From assembly GCA_044449445.1 (NCBI GenBank), contig JBIOIA010000042.1, forward strand, positions 1-15,749: a DNA stretch of 15,749 nucleotides, written 5' to 3'. The notes below the pieces were generated by a model. It searched no databases. It saw only the letters and a program-made list of their open reading frames with translations, and had not been told where the DNA came from. The position numbers and the translations under genes are program-made. Within the stretch, counting starts at the first letter, position 1. The number at the start of each line of letters is the position of its first letter. This DNA is from DASXPG01 sp044449445. GTDB taxonomy: Bacteria; Gemmatimonadota; Gemmatimonadetes; Gemmatimonadales; JACORV01. Positions 9,880 through 15,749 of this stretch are shown piece after piece.

Positions 9880-10141
9880 GCGCGTCGAAGCTGTCCACGA
9901 TCGCCATGATGACGGCATCCACCGGCCGATCCTTCGTGACCGGAGTCTGGCGCGCCGACGAGCCGGATGCGTACAGCACGACCTCGCCGGCCCCCGAGCC
10001 CACGGCGTCCACCGCCACCACGTAGCCGCCTTCCGGCTTGAGGTCCAGCGTGAGATTCTCGACGACGAGCAGCTTGGTCCCCTCCAGCGAGGTGTCCTTG
10101 CGCGTGGCCACCACCGACCCGATCACCCTGCCGAGCTTCAT
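9854..10141 (-). CDS. Bacterial microcompartment vertex protein, EutN/CcmL family (BMC-P)
   Basis: The 95-residue product is a full-length match to the pentameric shell-vertex family (usually 85-100 residues). The start MKLGRVIGSVVAT, the strand KLLVVENL (23-30), VAVDAVGSGAGEVV (42-55), the hallmark GSSAR (60-64) and DRPVDAVIMAIVD (71-83) are all family features. In other bacteria such proteins cap the twelve corners of protein-shelled compartments. No hexameric shell protein, aldehyde dehydrogenase or signature enzyme lies in the window, so this is an isolated vertex gene here. The ATG overlaps the cdd stop as ATGA, and a G-rich site (GGGGGA) lies upstream. Coupling to cdd and deoB suggests a compartment handling nucleoside-derived sugar phosphates. 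That role is an inference; the family assignment is strong. Confidence 0.9.
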   Translation of the reverse strand: MKLGRVIGSVVATRKDTSLEGTKLLVVENLTLDLKPEGGYVVAVDAVGSGAGEVVLYASGSSARQTPVTKDRPVDAVIMAIVDSFDAHGTNVRLA

Positions 10142-10542
10142 CGCCCTGTTCCCCCCGCGAAGTCCGCCCCGGTGAACGCGCTCGGCAGCAGCTCCGCCAG
10201 CGTCCACGATTTGGTCCCGCCGCCCGTTCCGACCGACACCACCGTCAGCGCCGTCCCGAACTCCGCCAGGAACTGCCGGCACATCCCGCACGGAGCCACC
10301 GGCTGGGCGGCGTCGCTCGCGACCACGATGCGCCGGAACTTCCGCTTCCCCGCCGCCACGGCCGTGACGACCGCCGTCCGCTCGGCGCAGATCGTGCCGC
10401 CGAATGAGGCATTCTCCACGTTGCAGCCCGTGTACACGGTCCCGTCCTCGGCTTCGAGCGCGGCCCCGACACGGAACTTCGAGTAGGGCGCATACGCGCG
10501 CTGCCGGGCCTGCTGCGCGGCGGCGATCAGTGCGTCACTCAA
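10138..10542 (-). CDS. cdd: Cytidine deaminase, homotetrameric type
   Basis: Cdd deaminates cytidine and deoxycytidine to uridine and deoxyuridine in pyrimidine salvage. The 134-residue length is that of the small, tetrameric, Bacillus-type enzyme. The zinc site is complete: CAE with Cys52 and the catalytic Glu54, and PCGMC with Cys85 and Cys88. The substrate block YTGCNVENASFGGTICAER (37-55) is typical. The start is a TTG that overlaps the deoB stop as TTGA, and AGGGAG at 10551-10556 lies eight bases upstream. No ATG or GTG fits the N-terminus. The same overlap style joins it to the microcompartment vertex gene downstream, so deoB, cdd and the vertex protein are likely made together. Confidence 0.94.
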   Translation of the reverse strand: MSDALIAAAQQARQRAYAPYSKFRVGAALEAEDGTVYTGCNVENASFGGTICAERTAVVTAVAAGKRKFRRIVVASDAAQPVAPCGMCRQFLAEFGTALTVVSVGTGGGTKSWTLAELLPSAFTGADFAGGTGR

Positions 10543-11702
10543 GCCGCGATCTCCCTGAGAAAGCTGGTCCCGGCGGCCAGCTTCGGCACCCCGAAGAATT
10601 CGGCCGCGGTCTGGCCCAGGTCGGCGAAGGTCGCGCGCTCGCCCAGGGCCACCGGCCGCACCCGCCGGCCGTAGACCAGCAGCGGCACGTTCTCGCGCGC
10701 ATGGTCCGTGGATGGCGTCGTCGGGTCGTTCCCGTGATCGGCCGTGAATGCCACGATGTCTTCCTCGCGCACCAGCGCGAGCAGCTCGCCCACGGCCCGG
10801 TCGAGCTCGAGCATCCCCTGGTGGAACCCCGCAACGTCGTTGCGGTGCCCCCAGCTCTGGTCGAACTCGATCACGTTCACGAAAACCAGCCCGGAATCTA
10901 CACGGAGCAGCGCGTCCCTGATGAGCCGGTAGGCGTCCGCGTTGGTCGGCGTGTGGGTGCTGGTCAGGTTCCGCCCGGCGAACAGGTCGTCCACCTTGCC
11001 GATCCCGGTGCGCGCGATACCCTGCTCCGCGAGCGCGTCCACCAGCGTCCGACCCACCGGCGCGATCGAGAAATCCTTCCGGTTCGCGGTGCGCGTGAAG
11101 GCACCCGGTGAGCCGGTGAACGGCCGCGCGATGACGCGCGACGTCGCGTCCTCTCCCACCAGCATGGCGCGGGCCTTGCGGCACGCCTCGTACAGCTCCG
11201 CGAGCGGGACCTTCTCCTCGTGCGCCGCCACCTGGAAGACCGAGTCGGCGGACGTGTACACGATCCAGTCCCCGGTCTCGAGGTGCTTCGCGCCCAGCTC
11301 CTCGATGATCGACGTGCCCGAGGCCGCCTTGTTGCCCAGCACGCCGCGCCCGGTGAGCCGCGAGAACTCCGCCAGCATCGCGCGCGGAAATCCGTTGGGG
11401 TACGTCGCGAACGGCTTCTCGAGCAGCACGCCCGTCAGCTCCCAGTGCCCTGTCGTGCTGTCCTTGCCGGCGCTGACCGGCCGCATCGAGCCCCACGCCG
11501 CGCGCGGACGGGCGACCGGCGCGACGCCAAGGATCCGGTGCAGGTTGCCCAGGCCGAGCGCCTGAAGGTGCGGCACCTGGAACCCGCCCACGGCCCGCGC
11601 CGTGTTGCCCAGCGTGTCGCTGCCCACGTCGCCGTAACGATCGGCGTCGCGCGCCGCCCCGCAGCCCATGCCGTCCAGCACGATCAGGAAGAAGCGTTTC
11701 AT
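10539..11702 (-). CDS. deoB: Phosphopentomutase
   Basis: DeoB interconverts (deoxy)ribose-1-phosphate and (deoxy)ribose-5-phosphate, linking nucleoside phosphorolysis to central sugar metabolism. The 387-residue product belongs to the alkaline-phosphatase superfamily. The metal ligands are visible at Asp10 (VLDGMG), Asp281 and His286 (FDQSWGHRND), Asp322-His323 (TADHGND) and His334 (STDHAREN). Their spacing matches that in the Bacillus enzyme. The phosphate-carrying threonine lies in GKDSTTGHWE (79-88). The ATG at 11702 overlaps the alr stop as ATGA, and no clear Shine-Dalgarno precedes it, which suggests coupled translation. The longer open frame to 12248 runs antisense-like through alr and is not real. 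Partner genes for deoxyribose-phosphate aldolase and nucleoside phosphorylases are not in the window. Confidence 0.95.
   Translation of the reverse strand: MKRFFLIVLDGMGCGAARDADRYGDVGSDTLGNTARAVGGFQVPHLQALGLGNLHRILGVAPVARPRAAWGSMRPVSAGKDSTTGHWELTGVLLEKPFATYPNGFPRAMLAEFSRLTGRGVLGNKAASGTSIIEELGAKHLETGDWIVYTSADSVFQVAAHEEKVPLAELYEACRKARAMLVGEDATSRVIARPFTGSPGAFTRTANRKDFSIAPVGRTLVDALAEQGIARTGIGKVDDLFAGRNLTSTHTPTNADAYRLIRDALLRVDSGLVFVNVIEFDQSWGHRNDVAGFHQGMLELDRAVGELLALVREEDIVAFTADHGNDPTTPSTDHARENVPLLVYGRRVRPVALGERATFADLGQTAAEFFGVPKLAAGTSFLREIAA
10551..10556 (-). promoter_or_regulatory. Ribosome binding site for the cdd TTG start
   Basis: AGGGAG on the minus strand, eight bases before the TTG at 10542 and inside the 3' end of deoB. 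It supports the use of the rare TTG start. Confidence 0.65.
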
Positions 11703-12757
11703 CGGTAGACGCGATCCACGCGCGGCCCGAGGCCGGTCAGGATCTCGTAGCTGATGGTGCCCGCCTGCGTCGCGACGTCTTCGAGCGTGATCGTCTCGCT
11801 CCCGTCCGTCCCGACCAGCGTCGCGACCTGCTCGACGCCCGGCGCGGAATCGGAGCGCACCATTGTGAAGTCCATCGTGACCGTGCCCGTAACCTTGCAC
11901 CTCCGGCCGCCGATCAGCGCTTCTCCGGTGTTCGACAGCGCGCGCCGGTAGCCGTCCGCGTAGCCGGCCGCGAGCGTCGTGATCCACACCGGAGCGTCGG
12001 CACGCCACGTGGCGCCGTAGCTGACGCTCGCGCCCGTCTCGCGCCGCGCCACCCGCGCGATCCGCGCGCGCCACGTCACGACGGGTTTCGGCCGGAACGT
12101 CCCGGCCGCTCCTCCATAGAGGAAGATGCCCGGGCGCACGAGGTCGGCTGCCACCTCGGGGTGACCGAGCGCCGCCGCCGAGTTGGCCGCGTGCAGCAGC
12201 TTCGGCCTGTGCCCGAGCGCACTCACGGCGCGCTGAAGACGGTCCCACTGCTCCTTCACCGAGGCCGGATCCCGACCCGCCGAGTGGAAGTGCGTCATCA
12301 GCCCTTCGAACCCCGGCGCAGCGGCGAACGCGGCGGCCTCACGCGGGAACTCCTCCCACCAGATCCCGCCACGGTTCATCCCCGTGTCCACGCCGACGTG
12401 AAACGGAAGCGTCGTCAGGGCGAGCCAGCGCCGCACGTCCTCGAGGGTGCCAAGCGCGGGCGTGAGACCCAGAGCGGCGCATTGCTCGAGCATCGTCGTC
12501 ATCGGCTGGATGACGAGGATCGCGCGCGTGATGCCGGCCTCGCGCAGCTCGCGTCCCTCGCCCGCGGTCACGACGCCGTAGCCCCAGGGATCCAGCTCCT
12601 CGAGCGCGCGCGCGACCTCAACGGCGCCCAGGCCGTACGCGTCGGCCTTGAGCATCGGCAGCAGCCGCGCGCCCTTCGCCCGCCCCTGCACGGTGCGCGC
12701 GTTGTCCCGGATGGCCGCGAGGTCGATCTCGACCCAGGTGCGGTCCAAAGGCGCCAA
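11699..12757 (-). CDS. alr: Alanine racemase
   Basis: Alr is a PLP enzyme that makes D-alanine for peptidoglycan. The 352-residue product is normal for the family (E. coli 359). The PLP lysine is Lys37 in MLKADAYGLG (the family usually has VKADAYGHG), and the opposite catalytic tyrosine is Tyr247 in SVSYGATWRA. Other family blocks are VDTGMNRGG (123-131), RPGIFLYG (208-215), the MD motif at 295-296 and GPRVDRVYR at the end. The start is probably the TTG at 12757, four bases after GGGGAG; a second in-frame TTG lies at 12748. The frame is open upstream to 13201 only because it runs across mazG. This is the first gene of the long minus-strand unit. The 3' end overlaps deoB by four bases. Confidence 0.93.
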   Translation of the reverse strand: MAPLDRTWVEIDLAAIRDNARTVQGRAKGARLLPMLKADAYGLGAVEVARALEELDPWGYGVVTAGEGRELREAGITRAILVIQPMTTMLEQCAALGLTPALGTLEDVRRWLALTTLPFHVGVDTGMNRGGIWWEEFPREAAAFAAAPGFEGLMTHFHSAGRDPASVKEQWDRLQRAVSALGHRPKLLHAANSAAALGHPEVAADLVRPGIFLYGGAAGTFRPKPVVTWRARIARVARRETGASVSYGATWRADAPVWITTLAAGYADGYRRALSNTGEALIGGRRCKVTGTVTMDFTMVRSDSAPGVEQVATLVGTDGSETITLEDVATQAGTISYEILTGLGPRVDRVYR

Positions 12758-12761
12758 TTTG

Positions 12762-12767
12762 CTCCCC
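12762..12767 (-). promoter_or_regulatory. Ribosome binding site for alr
   Basis: GGGGAG on the minus strand, four bases before the proposed TTG start at 12757. It favours that TTG over the one at 12748. It is one arm of a 7-base inverted repeat whose other arm is the mazG ribosome site. Confidence 0.6.
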
Positions 12768-12793
12768 GAACGCAAAGCGCGTAGCGTACCGAC

Positions 12794-12800
12794 GGGGAGG
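12794..12800 (+). promoter_or_regulatory. Ribosome binding site for mazG
   Basis: GGGGAGG lies five bases before the ATG at 12806, a strong site that supports the annotated start. Confidence 0.65.
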
Positions 12801-12805
12801 GCTAA

Positions 12806-13555
12806 ATGCAAGGAGATTCTGGGTTTGGAGACATCGTCGCGGTGGTCCGGGACCTCCGGCAGCGCTGCGATTTCGACCGTGCGCTCACGCTTGAGACGCT
12901 GCGGCCATACCTGCGCGAGGAGCTGGCCGAGTTCGAGGAGGCGCAGGACAAAGGCGACGAGGCGCGCGTCGCCGCCGAGCTGGGTGACATCCTGCTGCAC
13001 TGCGCGTTCCAGGTCGTGCTGGCCGAGGAGCGCGGCGCCTTCAGCCTCGCCGACGTCTCGCAGCGCCTGGTCGCGAAGATGAAGGCGCGCCATCCGCATC
13101 TCTATGCGGGCGGCGCGAAGCCTGACTGGGAGAAGATGAAAGCAGCTGAACGCAGACGTCAGCAGACCGAGACGGGTGAAGCGGCGAGCGTGCTGGGCCA
13201 CCTGCCCCCCGGTCTGCCGGAGCTCGAGCGCGCGTTCCGGTTCCAGGAGCGCGCGGCCGCCGTGGGCTTCGACTGGCCCGACGTTGAAGGTCCGTTAGGC
13301 AAGCTCGAGGAGGAGGTGCGCGAGGCGCGCGTGCATCCGACGGAGGAGATCGGCGACGTGCTGTTTGCCGCGGTGAACGTGGCGCGCAAGGCGGGCGTGC
13401 ACCCGACGATCGCGCTCAAGAACGCGACGGCGAAGTTCGTCCGGCGCTTCCATCGCATCGAGCGGATGGCGCAGGAGCGCGGCGTGGAGGTGGCGAGCGC
13501 CGGGCTCGAGGCGCTGGACGCGATGTGGGACGAAGTGAAAGGCGGCGAGCCTTAG
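12806..13555 (+). CDS. mazG: Nucleoside triphosphate pyrophosphohydrolase MazG
   Basis: MazG hydrolyses (d)NTPs to NMP and pyrophosphate, cleaning the nucleotide pool and, in E. coli, affecting ppGpp levels. The 249-residue product has two MazG repeats. The first has REELAEFEEA (37-46) and ELGDILLHCAF (58-68), whose acidic residues bind magnesium. The second has LEEEVREA and EEIGDVLFAAVNVAR further on, then KFVRRFHRIE and a C-terminal MWDEVKG. One oddity is in the first repeat: where family members usually have CPWDxxQTHxSL, this protein has CDFDRALTLETL (21-32), so the Trp and the QTH triad are replaced. Its TAG stop overlaps the TAA of the convergent membrane gene. The family call is firm. 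Confidence 0.92.
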   Translation: MQGDSGFGDIVAVVRDLRQRCDFDRALTLETLRPYLREELAEFEEAQDKGDEARVAAELGDILLHCAFQVVLAEERGAFSLADVSQRLVAKMKARHPHLYAGGAKPDWEKMKAAERRRQQTETGEAASVLGHLPPGLPELERAFRFQERAAAVGFDWPDVEGPLGKLEEEVREARVHPTEEIGDVLFAAVNVARKAGVHPTIALKNATAKFVRRFHRIERMAQERGVEVASAGLEALDAMWDEVKGGEP

Positions 13556-13974
13556 AGCACCAGCTTCCTCGCCGCCGGCGTATAGGGCCGCTGCCGGTTC
13601 CATGCGAGCACAGCGAACAACGCCACCGCGGCGGTCTCGGCGCAGCGGCCCATCAGCTCCGCGGCGGGCCGCGACGGATTGGCGAACGATGCCAGCACGA
13701 CGCCGCCATTGAGCAGCACCAGGACCAGCCACATCAGCCGCTCGGGCGCGACCGGCGGTGCCTTGGTGCGCGAAGGCAGGATCCAGAACGCGACACCGAT
13801 CACCAGCTGCACCATCCAGCCCATCAGCATCTGCTCGACGTGCACCGGACGGTGCGAGGCCGCCCACGCCGGCCAGCCCGTTCCCTTGAAGCTCAGGTAG
13901 GCCGCGCCCAGATACGCGCCAGTCAGCAGATGGAGCAACGAGATGCGGATGAGCCAGACGCTGACGCGCGGCAC
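13552..13974 (-). CDS. Small four-helix membrane protein with RPVHVEQMLMGW motif, oxidase-subunit-I-like
   Basis: The 140-residue protein has four predicted membrane helices (about 6-28, 44-67, 79-97 and 111-125). Before and inside helix 2 lies HRPVHVEQMLMGWMVQ (41-56), followed by GVAFWILP (60-67). This H...MGW...G...P pattern is that of small proteins often annotated as cytochrome oxidase subunit I-like, where histidines may bind heme. It is clearly paralogous to the gene just upstream: RPV, MGW, Q, GVA, W and P align with equal spacing, while the histidine sits two residues earlier (His45 here; Glu47 aligns with the partner's His44). The GTG start is one base after the partner's stop (TGACGTG); a longer frame exists but is shadow. 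Function is unknown; a role beside nirK in nitrogen-oxide metabolism is inferred from position. Confidence 0.6.
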   Translation of the reverse strand: MPRVSVWLIRISLLHLLTGAYLGAAYLSFKGTGWPAWAASHRPVHVEQMLMGWMVQLVIGVAFWILPSRTKAPPVAPERLMWLVLVLLNGGVVLASFANPSRPAAELMGRCAETAAVALFAVLAWNRQRPYTPAARKLVL

Positions 13975-13975
13975 G

Positions 13976-14386
13976 TCAGCGCGCCGTAACGCGCGGCCAG
14001 ACCTGGGCCACGAACGCGAGGACCGCCGCCAGCTGGAGGGCCGCCGCGACCTGCACGCCGGCGCCGGCGAATGCCCACCGCCCCGTCTGGAGCGCCGGCT
14101 CGGCCAGCGCCCGCAACACGAGACCGAGGTTAGTGGCGGTGAAGCAGCCCCAGCCGAGCCAGTCGATGGACTTGAGGTCCAGCGGCTTCTTCCGCGGGAA
14201 CATCCACAGCGCCACACCGAAGATCATCTGCGTCGCCCATCCCATCACGAGCAGATGGATGGAGACCGGTCGCCACGCAGCGGCCGAGCCGGCGAAGGCG
14301 GGCAACGCCATCAGCAGTGCGAGCGCCAGCGCGGCCACCAGGTTGACGATGGCGGCGCGCAGGAACCACCGGGTGAGTGTCGGCAT
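13976..14386 (-). CDS. Small four-helix membrane protein with RPVSIHLLVMGW motif, oxidase-subunit-I-like
   Basis: The 136-residue protein has four predicted membrane helices (about 10-32, 41-63, 75-94 and 105-129). The motif RPVSIHLLVMGWATQ (39-53) is followed by FGVALWMFP (56-64), matching small subunit I-like membrane proteins in which such a histidine (His44) could be a heme ligand. It is the paralog of the gene immediately downstream and probably forms a complex with it, which is inference. It starts 43 bases from nirK in the opposite direction, so the two may share control. The ATG at 14386 has no visible Shine-Dalgarno; a TAGCTT box seven to twelve bases upstream could give a leaderless transcript. 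I cannot assign a function from sequence. Confidence 0.62.
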   Translation of the reverse strand: MPTLTRWFLRAAIVNLVAALALALLMALPAFAGSAAAWRPVSIHLLVMGWATQMIFGVALWMFPRKKPLDLKSIDWLGWGCFTATNLGLVLRALAEPALQTGRWAFAGAGVQVAAALQLAAVLAFVAQVWPRVTAR

Positions 14387-14429
14387 GCAGATAAGCTAAC
14401 TTTGTACCACGTCACCCGGAGAGGAACCG
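14387..14429. promoter_or_regulatory. Divergent control region between membrane pair and nirK
   Basis: These 43 bases are the most AT-rich stretch seen in the window (around ATAAGCTAACTTTGTA). They must hold or overlap promoters for both directions. Possible -10 boxes are TAAGCT (14392-14397, plus) and TAGCTT (minus, 7-12 bases before the ATG), both weak. I find no FNR/NNR-type palindrome (TTGAT-N4-ATCAA) here. Confidence 0.35.
14418..14424 (+). promoter_or_regulatory. Ribosome binding site for nirK
   Basis: GGAGAGG lies five bases before the ATG at 14430 and fixes the start of the nitrite reductase. Confidence 0.65.
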
Positions 14430-15431
14430 ATGTCCCGAACGACCCTAGTCATGATCGCCGTGGCCGGCGCTATCGCCGCAGCCCTGTTCGCCCCGAGGAT
14501 CCGCACAGCGGCCCGCACCGAGACGGTGGACTTCTCGGTCACCCGCACAGCGACCACGCCGGCGTTCGACGCGCGCGTCAAGCCCGCGACCGACGCCACG
14601 GTCCGGACGTTCCGGATCCCCATCAGCCACGACACCATCGAGATCGCCGACGGCGTGCGCTACGAGGGCTGGACCATTGGTCACACCGTGCCGGGCCCGG
14701 TCATCCGCGTGCGGCAGGGCGACCGTGTGCGCATCGTCCTCGTGAACCAGGCGCCGATGCCCCACTCGATCGACTTCCACGCGGCCCGTGTTCCGATGAG
14801 CGTCGCGTTCCGGCTCGTCATGCCGGGCGATTCGATCAGCTTCGAGTTCGAGGCGCGCGATCCCGGCGTGTTCATGGTGCATTGCGGCACTGCTCCAGTG
14901 CTGCTCCACATCATGCAGGGCATGTACCTGCCGATCATCGTGGATCCTCGGGAGGGCTGGCCGGGCGTCGCGAACAAGGAATTCGTCATCGTGCAGAGCG
15001 AGTTCTACACCGGCGCCGTCCACGCGGGCGTGGCCCCCATGAACTTCGACGCCGCCATGCAGACGCGGCCCACATACGTGGTGTTCAACGGGCGCGCCGA
15101 CCAGTACAAGGCCCATCCGCTCCAGGTGGACGAAGGCGACCACGTCCGGTTCTTCGTCGTGAACGCGGGCCCCAGCCTGAACAGTGACTTCCACATCGTC
15201 GGCGCGATCTTCGACCGCGTGTACGTGGACGGCGACCTCGATCGCCCGCTGCGCGGCGTCCAGACCGTCAACGTCCCCGCGGGCGGCGGCGCGGTGTTCG
15301 AGACCAGCTTCGAGCACGGGCTGAGCGGTGAAGGCGTCTATGCCTTCGTGACGCACGCCTTCGCGGACGCGTCGAAGGGCGCGGTCGGCCTCATCGAGGT
15401 CGGCCACCCGCAGCTCGCCTCGATGCCTTAG
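14430..15431 (+). CDS. nirK: Copper-containing nitrite reductase (two-cupredoxin NirK)
   Basis: NirK reduces nitrite to nitric oxide in the periplasm. The 333-residue product has an N-terminal hydrophobic export segment (about 5-22) and two cupredoxin domains (about 60-175 and 185-325). All copper ligands of the classical enzyme can be placed. Type 1 copper: His112, Cys152, His160 and Met165. Type 2 copper: His117, His151 and His309. The catalytic pair is Asp115 (HSIDFH) and His255 (SDFHIVG). This completeness argues for nitrite reductase rather than a general multicopper oxidase. The Cys-to-His spacing in HCGTAPVLLHIMQGM is eight residues, one fewer than in Alcaligenes-type NirK, so it belongs to a divergent clade. 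It is divergent from two small membrane proteins and convergent with asnS, whose stop it overlaps. No regulator or nor/nos gene is visible. Confidence 0.85.
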   Translation: MSRTTLVMIAVAGAIAAALFAPRIRTAARTETVDFSVTRTATTPAFDARVKPATDATVRTFRIPISHDTIEIADGVRYEGWTIGHTVPGPVIRVRQGDRVRIVLVNQAPMPHSIDFHAARVPMSVAFRLVMPGDSISFEFEARDPGVFMVHCGTAPVLLHIMQGMYLPIIVDPREGWPGVANKEFVIVQSEFYTGAVHAGVAPMNFDAAMQTRPTYVVFNGRADQYKAHPLQVDEGDHVRFFVVNAGPSLNSDFHIVGAIFDRVYVDGDLDRPLRGVQTVNVPAGGGAVFETSFEHGLSGEGVYAFVTHAFADASKGAVGLIEVGHPQLASMP

Positions 15432-15749
15432 GGGTAGAGCCGGTACAGCATCCGCGGGAACGCGATCATCTCGCGGATGTGCGGCGAGCCGGTGATCCAC
15501 TGCACGGTACGCTCGATCCCGAGGCCGAACCCGGCGTGCACGAACGTGCCGTACTTCCGGAGGTCGAGGTACCAGCCGTAGGACTCCTCCGGCAGGCCGT
15601 CGTGGCGGATCCGCGCCAGCAGCTTGTCGTGATCGTCCTCGCGCTGGCTCCCGCCGATGATCTCCCCGATCCCCGGCGCCAGGCAGTCGTCGCACAGCAC
15701 CGTGCGCGGATCGTCGGGGTTCTCCTTCATATAGAAGGCCTTGGCTTCC
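15428..15749 (-). CDS. asnS: Asparaginyl-tRNA synthetase, C-terminal end (gene continues past the right edge)
   Basis: This enzyme charges tRNA-Asn with asparagine in the cytoplasm. Only the last 106 residues are visible, reading from AKAFYM at the edge. Family features are LAPGIGEIIGGSQRE, SYGWYLDLRKYGTFVHAGFG and class II motif 3, GFGLGIERTVQWITG, followed by HIREMIAFPR. The YGWYLDLR and IIGGSQRE segments point to AsnRS rather than AspRS. The upstream frame is open to the window end, so the internal ATG at 15730 is not the start. The TAA stop overlaps the nirK TAG (TTAG), leaving no space for a separate terminator. Confidence 0.9.
   Translation of the reverse strand, partial: EAKAFYMKENPDDPRTVLCDDCLAPGIGEIIGGSQREDDHDKLLARIRHDGLPEESYGWYLDLRKYGTFVHAGFGLGIERTVQWITGSPHIREMIAFPRMLYRLYP

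Larger units (their letters stand above)
12758..12811. promoter_or_regulatory. Divergent alr/mazG control region
   Basis: Only 48 bases separate the two divergent starts, so promoters for both genes must lie here or reach into the opposite gene. For alr, a weak sigma70-like pair is visible on the minus strand: TTGCAT (12806-12811) and TACGCT (12783-12788) with a 17-base spacer, each matching three of six consensus positions. The -35 overlaps the first codons of mazG. I see no convincing promoter for mazG and no operator. Confidence 0.3.

Noticed and set aside
9880..9918. Upstream start of the lipoprotein at 9918
   Set aside because: It would put 13 polar residues before the signal peptide; the ATG at 9879 gives a normal lipoprotein signal.
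12758..13201. N-terminal extension of alanine racemase across mazG
   Set aside because: The extra 148 codons are antisense to the mazG coding region and match no racemase N-terminus.
14387..14429. FNR/NNR-type operator for nirK
   Set aside because: No TTGAT-N4-ATCAA-like palindrome is present in the 43 bases or at their edges.
15449..15479. 8-base inverted repeat CATCCGCG/CGCGGATG just after nirK, as a terminator
   Set aside because: The loop is 15 bases, there is no T-tract, and the repeat lies within conserved asnS codons, so it is probably chance.

Overview
This window is high-GC, tightly packed bacterial chromosome carrying housekeeping and respiratory genes. No stretch of 300 bases lacks a gene, and I see no tRNA, rRNA, CRISPR array, insertion sequence or phage gene. 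The GC-rich codon use, PorV/FadL-like barrel with a partner lipoprotein, orphan microcompartment vertex gene, and nirK with small oxidase-like membrane proteins suggest an uncultured or soil-type Gemmatimonadota-like bacterium. That placement is an inference from gene content, not a computed phylogeny.

Layout. (1) Positions 1-12757, minus strand: one nearly unbroken run of twelve genes, read from right to left: alr, deoB, cdd, a EutN/CcmL-type microcompartment vertex gene, a lipoprotein, an outer-membrane barrel, mtaB, miaB, a ComFB-like gene, comEC, fbp and methylmalonyl-CoA mutase (cut by the left edge). Eight of the eleven junctions are 4-base start/stop overlaps (ATGA, GTGA or TTGA), one is a 1-base overlap, one a 26-base overlap and one a 30-base gap. 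This looks like one long transcription unit with translational coupling. (2) Positions 12806-13555, plus strand: mazG, divergent from alr across 48 bases. (3) Positions 13552-14386, minus strand: two adjacent paralogous four-helix membrane proteins with an MGW motif. (4) Positions 14430-15431, plus strand: a copper nitrite reductase (nirK), divergent from that pair across 43 bases. (5) Positions 15428-15749, minus strand: the 3' end of asnS, cut by the right edge.

How the genes may work together. deoB and cdd belong to nucleoside catabolism and salvage. The vertex-protein gene is coupled to cdd, which suggests that pentose-phosphate breakdown is linked to a microcompartment encoded elsewhere. 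Further down the same unit lie comEC (DNA-uptake channel) with a ComFB-like gene, two tRNA position-37 methylthiotransferases, and fbp with methylmalonyl-CoA mutase, which fit propionate-to-sugar carbon flow. The nirK block points to nitrite reduction to NO in the periplasm, with the two small membrane proteins as candidate partners.

Most worth following up: the vertex protein in a nucleoside operon, the paralogous membrane pair beside nirK, and the cysteine-free ComFB-like protein beside comEC.
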